In this document: one piece after another, positions 57,999 through 64,000 of the stretch
Layout of the letters: each line of letters starts with the position of its first letter
Position numbering within the stretch: the stretch's first letter is position 1
From: Terriglobia bacterium
GTDB taxonomy: Bacteria; Acidobacteriota; Terriglobia; Terriglobales; Acidobacteriaceae
Length of the DNA: 64,000 bases
Direction of reading: 5' to 3'
Assembly: GCA_020073565.1 (NCBI GenBank)
Contig: JAIQEY010000007.1
Span: 1-64,000 of the forward strand
The notes under the pieces: generated by a model
Told to the model about the DNA's origin: nothing
Databases searched by the model: none
Seen by the model: the letters and a program-made list of their open reading frames with translations, nothing else
Program-made: the position numbers and the translations under genes

Positions 57999-58943
57999 AT
58001 GGAAATCCTCGACCTCCGACATTTCTCTTCCGCTGATCTTCGCCCGTTGCTGGAAGACGAGGTCGTCATGTGGGGCCGCTTACTCTCCTGGGACTATGCC
58101 GGATCCGCCGAGATGATCCTGCGCTACATGGACGCCAAGATTCTTCCCGGCTATGCCGCCATCGAGCGCGGCAGCCTCTGCGGCTATTCATTCTTCGTGT
58201 ACGAGCAGAGCAAGGGGGTGATCGGCGATCTCTACGTCCGCGACGGCGGCCGCACCTCCAATCGCCGGGAAGTTGAAGAGCGCCTCCTTACCCATGTCAT
58301 CGAGACCCTGCAACAATCGCCGGGCATCCACAGGGTTGAAGCGCAGTTGCTGGCACACGACACCGGAGAAGTGGCGCGGCCCTTTCTTCAGCAGGGCTTC
58401 AGCCGGCACCCACGCGTGTTCATGAATTTCGAGATGCGCAAGCACCCGCAGACCGCGCCGACACTCAAGCCCGAATTCGAGATCCACCCCTGGTCCGAGC
58501 AGGAGTACCAGCCCGCCGCCGCCGTGATCACCGCCGCCTATCGCGGACACGTCGATTCGGATATCAATGATCAGTACCGTACCCTTAACGGCTCCCTGCG
58601 CTTCTTGAACAACATCGTACGCTTTCCAGGATGCGGCACCTTCGATCCCCAAGGGTCGTTTGTCGTCTCCCACCGCCATAGCCGCTCCCCGGTCGGCTTG
58701 ATTCTTTGTTCGCAAATCCGTCCCGACGTAGGACACATCACGCAGGTCTGTGTGTTGCCCGAATACCGGTCGGCCGGGCTGGGCGTGGTTCTGCTCGCAG
58801 CCACGACCAGAAGCCTGCGCCAGCGCCGCTTCCAAGCGATCTCCCTGACCGTCACCGAAGCCAACGACCGAGCCATCGCCCTCTACGAGCGAATCGGCTT
58901 CGAATCGACCCGCGTATTCGACGCCTTTGTGTGGGAAGGATAA
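57999..58943 (+). CDS. GNAT-family N-acetyltransferase
   Basis: A 314-residue protein. The C-terminal half (residues about 165-310) is a clear GNAT domain with the acetyl-CoA loop VCVLPEYRSAGLGVVLLA near 247-264 and the TEANDRAIALYERIGFE motif near 288-304. The N-terminal half has weaker GNAT-like features (LYVRDGGRTSNRREVEERLL near 75), so it may be a tandem GNAT with a degenerate first domain. The acceptor substrate is not known. The gene is alone on its strand. Confidence 0.85.
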   Translation: MEILDLRHFSSADLRPLLEDEVVMWGRLLSWDYAGSAEMILRYMDAKILPGYAAIERGSLCGYSFFVYEQSKGVIGDLYVRDGGRTSNRREVEERLLTHVIETLQQSPGIHRVEAQLLAHDTGEVARPFLQQGFSRHPRVFMNFEMRKHPQTAPTLKPEFEIHPWSEQEYQPAAAVITAAYRGHVDSDINDQYRTLNGSLRFLNNIVRFPGCGTFDPQGSFVVSHRHSRSPVGLILCSQIRPDVGHITQVCVLPEYRSAGLGVVLLAATTRSLRQRRFQAISLTVTEANDRAIALYERIGFESTRVFDAFVWEG

Positions 58944-59072
58944 GCAGGAAGCAGAAAGAAAAGCAGGTGCCCCACTCATCGCGTTCTGTGCGATGAGTGG
59001 GTTCCGAAGCGCCGATTGCTCATCAGGTTTTGGGAAGAGATGCAGAGCAAGCGCAAGTGAAGTCCAGCAATC

Positions 59073-59255
59073 CTACCGTCGCAGCAGGGCCATGACCCAG
59101 CCGGCTACGAAGACTCCACCAACAAACAGTGCAAAGCAATACAGACCGTAGCGGACTTGTTCGTTCGGCGTGTTCTTCTGCGTGATGCCGAACACGATCG
59201 ACGCAAATACTGCAAACACTACGGCAGCGGCGAAGTGCGAGAGGGTGAGGGTCAC
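59073..59255 (-). CDS. Small two-helix membrane protein
   Basis: A 60-residue protein with two hydrophobic segments (HFAAAVVFAVFASIVFGI and RYGLYCFALFVGGVFVAGW). The GTG start at 59255 overlaps the stop codon of the preceding gene as GTGA, a sign of coupled translation; the frame upstream overlaps that gene and is not used. I do not recognise the family. It is the third gene of a minus-strand unit with the M24 peptidase. Confidence 0.6.
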   Translation of the reverse strand: MTLTLSHFAAAVVFAVFASIVFGITQKNTPNEQVRYGLYCFALFVGGVFVAGWVMALLRR

Positions 59256-59674
59256 GGCTTTTTCCCCAACGCAATATGATGCGCATCGGCGGCGGCGATG
59301 AAGTTCAGCAACCCGGCTACGATCAGAAAGGTTTTGCCATAATCCGCCACGGCATTCGCAGCCAGATAATCGCCCCATTCCATGATCCGCGCCAAAAAGT
59401 ACAGTGCACCCGCGCCTACATCGCCAATAAAGCCGAGAATATCGAGGATGTCTCCTCCGTTCGGCTTATAAATCCGTCCGTGCATGCCGAGTCCAATCGC
59501 AAACATCGCGACCACGGAAACCAGCAGCAGACTGCCGCGCACGTAGCGCTTCAGCAGGATGTGTCCGCCCCCCGGGATCAGCCAGCCCACAATGGGCGCG
59601 ACCACTGCCAGGGTTGTCAGTGGATACTCCGGCTCGGCGGCTGCGGTCTTCTTATCTATCGTGGGTTTTGCCAT
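59252..59674 (-). CDS. DUF6677-like membrane protein
   Basis: A 140-residue protein with about four hydrophobic segments. The segments WLIPGGGHILLKRYVRGSL and ALYFLARIMEWGDYL, plus a C-terminal LNFIAAADAHHIALGKKP, are features I associate with a small acidobacterial family (DUF6677), but I could not compare directly. The start codon abuts the stop of the peptidase gene upstream, and it overlaps the following gene by four bases. The three genes therefore form an operon. Confidence 0.65.
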   Translation of the reverse strand: MAKPTIDKKTAAAEPEYPLTTLAVVAPIVGWLIPGGGHILLKRYVRGSLLLVSVVAMFAIGLGMHGRIYKPNGGDILDILGFIGDVGAGALYFLARIMEWGDYLAANAVADYGKTFLIVAGLLNFIAAADAHHIALGKKP

Positions 59675-60841
59675 TCAGATCGTCACGATCTCGTGTTGGA
59701 TTTTACCAGTGACCTCGGCGCTCCCCTTGCGCACCAGTACATTCACCTCGCTGCGCACGCCGAACTCGGGCAGATACACGCCCGGCTCGATCGAGAAACA
59801 GGAATTGGGCAGAATGCGCCGTTCGTCGTGGATTTCGAGATCGTCCATGTTTGCGCCATTCGCATGCACATCGGTGCCGATCGAGTGGCCGGTACGATGG
59901 ATGAAAAAGTCTCCGTATTTGGCTTTCTTGATGTGATCGCGGACTGCCCGGTCCACTTCCCATCCGGCAATCGGCTTGCTGGCCGCGATCGCATCGACCA
60001 CGGTCTTCACGCCGATATCACGCGCCTCGCTGACTACTTTGAAAACCTCACGCTGACGGTCCGACGGAGCCTTTCCCACGAATCCCGTCCAAGTAATGTC
60101 GTAGTACACGGCGCTTGGAATGTTCTTCTTGGCCCACACATCGAGCAGAACAAAGTCCCCCTCGCGAATCGGCACCGGGCGATCCGCGCGCGGCTCATAG
60201 TGCGGGTTGCCGCTATTGGCATTAACCGCGACGATCGGCGGATCGTCGGTCACCATGTTCTCGCGCTGAAACGCTTCCATGAACCACTGCTGGATCTCAT
60301 GTTCGTGGGTGCCGCCCGAGCGCACGCGCCGCCCGATTTCCTTGAAAGCTTCGGCGGTGACCGCGTCAATCACGTCGCGCGCGGCAAAGTGCGTCTTGAT
60401 CTGCTCGTCGCTCCAGGTGGCTTCGAACTGCGCAACCAGATCGGCGGAACTGACGATATTCTTGCCCAGCCCGCGAATCATGTCCGCGGTTCCGGCATCC
60501 ACCAGTGAGACGGTGAACACAGCGTTATTCGGCGAGTACTGCATGGCAATCGTCCGATGCGCAGCCAGCAGCCCTTTCAGGCCGTCGAACAGGTCCTGCC
60601 ATCCGGCATACTGGCGTTTCGTGCCGGGCAGAGTGTCGAGGTGTCCGGCTTCAATTTTGTGGACCAGTTTGACCGGCTCGCCTTTGCCCGGGATCAGGTA
60701 GTACCAGCGGCGCGTGACCATCAGCCCATCCGGCAGGCCCAGCAGGCGATAGCCAATGGGATCGCGATGATGGTGGTCGTAAAACAGCCAGGCGTCGATG
60801 TTGCGCTCGCGCAGGGCTTGCTGGATTGCGGAGAGGTCCAT
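59675..60841 (-). CDS. M24-family metallopeptidase (Xaa-Pro type)
   Basis: A 388-residue pita-bread-fold enzyme of the aminopeptidase P/prolidase group, which cleaves peptide bonds next to proline. A small N-terminal domain covers residues 1-150. All five metal ligands are visible: Asp near 234 (LLDVW), Asp near 248 (YYDITWTG), His near 319 (HRTGHSIG), Glu near 352 (SIEPGVY) and Glu near 365 (VRSEVNV). The ATG at 60841 is used because the alternative further upstream is a TTG without a ribosome-binding site. It is followed immediately by two small membrane protein genes. Confidence 0.93.
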   Translation of the reverse strand: MDLSAIQQALRERNIDAWLFYDHHHRDPIGYRLLGLPDGLMVTRRWYYLIPGKGEPVKLVHKIEAGHLDTLPGTKRQYAGWQDLFDGLKGLLAAHRTIAMQYSPNNAVFTVSLVDAGTADMIRGLGKNIVSSADLVAQFEATWSDEQIKTHFAARDVIDAVTAEAFKEIGRRVRSGGTHEHEIQQWFMEAFQRENMVTDDPPIVAVNANSGNPHYEPRADRPVPIREGDFVLLDVWAKKNIPSAVYYDITWTGFVGKAPSDRQREVFKVVSEARDIGVKTVVDAIAASKPIAGWEVDRAVRDHIKKAKYGDFFIHRTGHSIGTDVHANGANMDDLEIHDERRILPNSCFSIEPGVYLPEFGVRSEVNVLVRKGSAEVTGKIQHEIVTI

Positions 60842-60926
60842 AGACAAAAAGTTATTCTACACGAGCGAAGGGGACTTCCCCGCTGGTCGGGGACAAAACC
60901 CGTAGTGGGGCCAATACGTGAAGCTT

Positions 60927-61004
60927 AACCACTAAGGACACAAATTCACACGAAGGAAAACACTGGGATCAAAGCCTTCGTGATCCTTCGTGACCTTCGT
61001 GGTT
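60927..61004. repeat. 30-bp-arm palindrome, CACGAAGG family, copy 4
   Basis: Left arm 60927-60956 and right arm 60975-61004 pair imperfectly around an 18-base spacer. The right arm contains CCTTCGTGATCCTTCGTG. It occupies much of the divergent promoter region between the peptidase and proline dehydrogenase genes; the remaining sequence (61005-61170) is gene-free and includes an A/T-rich stretch near 61103-61120 that could hold a promoter. Confidence 0.88.
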
Positions 61005-61170
61005 TATTGGTTCTTTAACGTTCTATCGTGAAACCGGCCCAAGACTGCAAAACCACGCCGTTGGCAACGGGTGATCCCGATCACGCCGATTTTGTCTCCC
61101 GTATGATAAAAAATACTGTAATGCCAACGAACGTCTCTGGCAGTTGGAACCCGCCACAATCAGGTGCAGC

Positions 61171-62097
61171 ATGCTGAGGGCCGCGTTTATCGCGCTCTCA
61201 GAAAGCCGTTGGCTGCGCGGTTTCGCCGAGCGCTCCCGTATCGGCCAGCGCACCTCCGCCCGTTTCGTAGCCGGTACCCAGGTTGCGGACGCGGTTCGCG
61301 CCGCCGCCGCCGTCAACCAGTTTGGTGCAGGCGTTTCCATCGACAACCTGGGCGAGAACGTCACCAACGCCGAGGAGGCGCGGGCCAGCGCCGCGCTCTA
61401 TCACAGCCTGCTCGACGAAATCGCCGCCGACAAGTTGAACGCCAACATCAGCCTCAAACTCACCCACATGGGGATCGACGTGGACGAGAACATAGCCTAC
61501 GAGATCGTCCGCGGCCTGGTAGCCAAGGCGGCCAGCATGTCACCGAAGAATTTTGTGCGGGTGGATATGGAAGGTTCGCCCTACACACAGCGCACCCTCG
61601 ACTTTGTGCACGAACTGCACCGCGTTCCGGAAAACACTGGATGCGTCGGGGCAGTCATTCAGTCGTATATGAGACGGGCCGAAGCCGACATCGAAAAGCT
61701 CCTGGCCGAGGGCATCCGCATCCGCCTCTGCAAAGGCGCGTACAAGGAGCCCGAGGAGATTGCCTTCCAGAAAAAATCAGAGGTGGATGGGAACTACGTG
61801 AAGCTGATGAAGATCCTGATGAAGAGCGGGATCTATCACGGACTGGCGACCCACGACGAGGCCATCATCAAGCAGGCGAAGGCCTATGCCATCCGTGAGA
61901 ACATTCCTCGCAACGCCTTTGAATTCCAAATGTTACACGGCATTCGCCGCGACCTGCAGCAGGGCCTGGTCAAAGACGGCTGGAGGATGCGGGTATACAT
62001 TCCGTTCGGGACCGAGTGGTATCCCTACCTGATGCGCCGGCTGGCAGAACGCCCGGCGAATGTTTTGTTTATTGCCAAGAACCTGTTACGCCAGTAG
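61171..62097 (+). CDS. Proline dehydrogenase
   Basis: A 308-residue FAD enzyme that oxidises proline to pyrroline-5-carboxylate and feeds electrons to quinone. The beta/alpha barrel shows NISLKLTHMGIDVD near residue 92, VRVDMEGSPYTQRTLDF near 131, IRLCKGAYKEPEEIAF near 188 and the active-site arginines in YLMRRLAERPAN near 288-299. The ATG at 61171 follows AGGTG and matches the usual MLRxxFIALSxSRW start; an upstream TTG (61144) is less likely. It is monofunctional, like PRODHs of most Gram-positive and many deep-branching bacteria; no P5C dehydrogenase is next to it. Confidence 0.93.
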   Translation: MLRAAFIALSESRWLRGFAERSRIGQRTSARFVAGTQVADAVRAAAAVNQFGAGVSIDNLGENVTNAEEARASAALYHSLLDEIAADKLNANISLKLTHMGIDVDENIAYEIVRGLVAKAASMSPKNFVRVDMEGSPYTQRTLDFVHELHRVPENTGCVGAVIQSYMRRAEADIEKLLAEGIRIRLCKGAYKEPEEIAFQKKSEVDGNYVKLMKILMKSGIYHGLATHDEAIIKQAKAYAIRENIPRNAFEFQMLHGIRRDLQQGLVKDGWRMRVYIPFGTEWYPYLMRRLAERPANVLFIAKNLLRQ

Positions 62098-62560
62098 ATC
62101 GAGGGCGTTCGCTCCTCCGTGTTACGAAAACCGAACACGCTCTTTTTTGGTTGGGGAAAGAGGGTTGGGCAGGTTTATCGTCCATGCGAGTGGAAGCCAA
62201 CCTGGTTCGAAGTCACAGCTTGCCCCCTCGGCTACGCGTGGCTCGGACGGGTTCCAGGGGTCCGTGGCTTGCGACAAGTTTGCATCGAGACCCCGGCTTC
62301 CACTGCAAATCCTCCATGCCGTCGCGCGAAACGGTGGCATGGACGTTTTCCTTGGCGCACGATGGACAGACCGCGGAAAAGCTCGATGTTGCGCTTGATT
62401 TTGGGTGGCGCAGTGCTTTAGCACTGCGATTCAGGCTTATTTTCAGTCGGGGCTTTAGCCCCTGCGGTCAGTCTGCCGATCACAACCTCTTTACTCGCGC
62501 CACTGAGTTGTTGAACATGTGATCGCGCTTTAGCGCAGCCGCCCATCGTGCAGCCCGGCG
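62098..62560. other. Gene-free region with GCTTTAGC hairpins
   Basis: No convincing gene was found in these 463 bases. Three hairpins are built on the same core: CGCAGTGCTTTAGCACTGCG (62409-62428), GGGGCTTTAGCCCC (62449-62462) and GCGCTTTAGCGC (62525-62536). They resemble the TTCA-loop hairpin at 43946-43965. Open frames crossing the region continue from proline dehydrogenase in another frame and look spurious. Confidence 0.6.
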
Positions 62561-63664
62561 CTAGTACAGCCGGAAGTTCACTTCGATATTCACCACGGTA
62601 GCGACCGGCCGCCGATCTTTGACGGCAGGCTCGAAGCGCCACTGGCGGACGGCGTCGATAGCCTTCTGGTCGAGGCCCATGCCAAGTGTGCGCGCGACGC
62701 GGATATCACAAGGCAGGCCGTCAACTCCGATGATGACTTGCAGAACGACGACGCCCTGGTACTTCGCCTTCCGCGCTTCTTCGGAGTATTCAGGCTCGGG
62801 ATCGTAAATAGCGCGAGGTGCGCTCACGCTTCCACCGACCCGGTACACATCGCCGCCAATGCCGCCTCCGCTCCCGGGACCCACACCTGGGCCCCTGCCC
62901 GGGCCGACTCCGCCCTCCAATCCACGGCCAATGCCGCCGCCACTGCCGGTTCCGTTCGACGGAGGTCCGACGATGCCAGCGAGCGGATCTCCGATCGGTC
63001 CGTTCTGCGGGAACGACAGACTGGGCGGGCCGACGACCGTCGGATCGGCCGTCAGTCTCGGATGCTCGTTGCGGACCACGATTGCGGGCGGCGTGATCTG
63101 CTCTCTCGCGAAACGCGGCGGGTTGCCTTGAGACGCTTGCAGGTCGTCCCGATCGCCGCCTCCCCCACCGCCTCCCGCTCGATCGGGCGCGGGTGGAAGA
63201 AGGTAGGGGCTGATGTCGGTTACAACTGAAGACGAAACTCTGGGAACTTCGTTTTCGCTCCGTGCCGCGAAAATGCCCACCGTCACGAGCAGGGCCAAGG
63301 CCGCCGTGTGAGCCAGGGCCGAAGCTACGAAACTCCTGCGGTGTATTGGATAGACACCGTAACCTGCGCCGAAAAGCGTGGGAAGTATTTCGTCGGACGA
63401 CCCGGCGCTCGCTCTCTTTGTTGAGGTGACGATCGTGCGCGCAATCAGCCTGGAATCTGCACGCGCAGCGGCGCTCGCCCCTTGCTCCATCAGATCGGCC
63501 TTCAGACATGCCTTGAAATCCGGGTCCGGAAGCGTGCGCAGATCCGCTGCAACCGCCAACAGTTCGCGGAGAGCCGGATCGGAACTCGGCGGCTCAGAGT
63601 CTGCGTGGGCAAGAAGGGTTGCGATATTTTCATCGAGTTGATCGACTATGGACGCATTCATCAT
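62561..63664 (-). CDS. TonB-type protein with anti-sigma-like N-terminus
   Basis: A 367-residue protein. The first about 100 residues are soluble and acidic (VDQLDENIATLLAHAD), in the place where anti-sigma factors have their sigma-binding domain. A transmembrane helix follows near residues 111-135, then a Gly/Pro-rich periplasmic linker (about 155-275). The C-terminal TonB domain has YSEEARKAKYQGVVVLQVII near 295 and ends IDAVRQWRFEPAV...VNIEVNFRLY. The start at 63664 has GGGAG five bases before it and overlaps the end of the sigma-factor gene by 35 bases. It may energise an outer-membrane receptor and control the sigma factor at once; this is inference. Confidence 0.85.
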   Translation of the reverse strand: MMNASIVDQLDENIATLLAHADSEPPSSDPALRELLAVAADLRTLPDPDFKACLKADLMEQGASAAARADSRLIARTIVTSTKRASAGSSDEILPTLFGAGYGVYPIHRRSFVASALAHTAALALLVTVGIFAARSENEVPRVSSSVVTDISPYLLPPAPDRAGGGGGGGDRDDLQASQGNPPRFAREQITPPAIVVRNEHPRLTADPTVVGPPSLSFPQNGPIGDPLAGIVGPPSNGTGSGGGIGRGLEGGVGPGRGPGVGPGSGGGIGGDVYRVGGSVSAPRAIYDPEPEYSEEARKAKYQGVVVLQVIIGVDGLPCDIRVARTLGMGLDQKAIDAVRQWRFEPAVKDRRPVATVVNIEVNFRLY

Positions 63665-64000
63665 GGCGACTCCCAATTCTCATTCTCAAGTTCTGTAGCG
63701 CGCGGAACTGCAACTGCTTGATCGCTCCTTCACTGCGGCCAAGTTCCAGGGCAATCTCGCGCACGCTCTTCTGATCGACAAAGCGCCGCACGATCACCAG
63801 GCGCTGGTCCTGCGGAAGCTCGCCAACTAACTGGTAAAGCATGGCGCGCTCCTCAATCTTCGGGTCAGTAATCCGGACGCCGATACTCTTCGGGTCGACC
63901 ATCGTGGCTTCGATGGTGTCACCCGCCGCGTCCCCTCGCTCCAGATCGTTCGCGGGGTCTTCTGGATGCTTCGCGGAGTGCCGCCAGCGATCGGCCAGCA
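63630..64000 (-). CDS. ECF RNA polymerase sigma factor, 5' part cut off
   Basis: Only the C-terminal part is in the window; the frame is open to the right edge. The edge begins within ALADRWRHSAKHPEDP, which fits the end of sigma region 2. After an acidic linker comes region 4 with the helix-turn-helix RFVDQKSVREIALELGRSEG. A basic tail RMRIGSRHDECVHSRSTR ends it. ECF sigma factors direct transcription of stress or uptake genes in response to a signal passed by a membrane partner. The partner is likely the overlapping TonB-type protein. An internal ATG at 63902 is not the true start. Confidence 0.85.
   Translation of the reverse strand, partial: LADRWRHSAKHPEDPANDLERGDAAGDTIEATMVDPKSIGVRITDPKIEERAMLYQLVGELPQDQRLVIVRRFVDQKSVREIALELGRSEGAIKQLQFRALQNLRMRIGSRHDECVHSRSTR

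Noticed and set aside
62016..62522. Plus-strand frame of 168 codons after proline dehydrogenase
   Set aside because: It starts inside the dehydrogenase gene in another frame and crosses hairpin repeats.

Overview
The window is GC-rich bacterial chromosome, most likely from an Acidobacteriota (class Terriglobia, Koribacter-like) genome. The reasons are a very long Oar-like TonB-dependent receptor with an N-terminal carboxypeptidase-regulatory domain, an alternative complex III joined to a caa3 oxidase, an ECF sigma factor next to a TonB-type protein, and intergenic palindromes of a kind common in soil acidobacteria. This placement is inferred from gene content; no marker gene was compared.

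Layout. 1-3.1 kb: an unknown membrane protein and a decayed group II intron (about 1005-2902) whose reverse transcriptase is frameshifted and lacks its catalytic Asp pair. 3.2-8.3 kb: an epoxide hydrolase, a zinc-ribbon/rhomboid/TPR membrane protease, glnS and a small cytochrome c. 8.7-14.9 kb: hemA, the TonB-dependent receptor and a DDAH-like amidinohydrolase. 15-19.7 kb: mfd and galU, with a perfect parS-like ParB site (18733-18748) between them. 19.7-22.2 kb: a minus-strand operon purD - small membrane protein - purE - DinB protein. 22.4-25 kb: a mntR-like regulator and an Nramp transporter, each preceded by a matching palindromic operator candidate, then a UspA protein. 25.2-30.9 kb: aconitase, a DMT exporter, a small membrane protein, an orphan oligopeptide-type ABC ATPase and a Yip1 protein. 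31-35.5 kb: a catabolic cassette of two FAD amine/amino-acid oxidoreductases, an AhpD-like protein and an aldehyde dehydrogenase.

35.7-48.6 kb is the respiratory centrepiece: actA-B-C-D-E-F (alternative complex III, quinol to cytochrome c), a small membrane protein of unknown role, a Sco copper chaperone and ctaC-D-E-F (caa3 oxidase, A2-type by its YSHPAV motif). The genes are tightly packed, often with 4-8 nt overlaps, and together encode quinol oxidation through to oxygen reduction. 48.8-52 kb: a YdiJ-type FAD/Fe-S D-2-hydroxyacid dehydrogenase carrying an in-frame intergenic-type repeat. 52.3-57.9 kb: an RMD1/DUF155-like protein, an Mrr-type nuclease, a ylxP-rbfA-nrnA translation/RNA set and an ArnT-like glycosyltransferase. 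58-62.1 kb: a GNAT protein, an M24 peptidase with two small membrane proteins, and proline dehydrogenase. 62.5-64 kb: an anti-sigma-like/TonB hybrid and an ECF sigma factor cut by the window edge.

Intergenic regions are rich in several palindrome families: 30-bp-arm CACGAAGG elements (four copies), TTTCAAAG elements (two), GCCGGCTGTC elements (five, one inside a gene) and hairpins built on GCTTYAGC. No tRNA, rRNA or CRISPR was seen.
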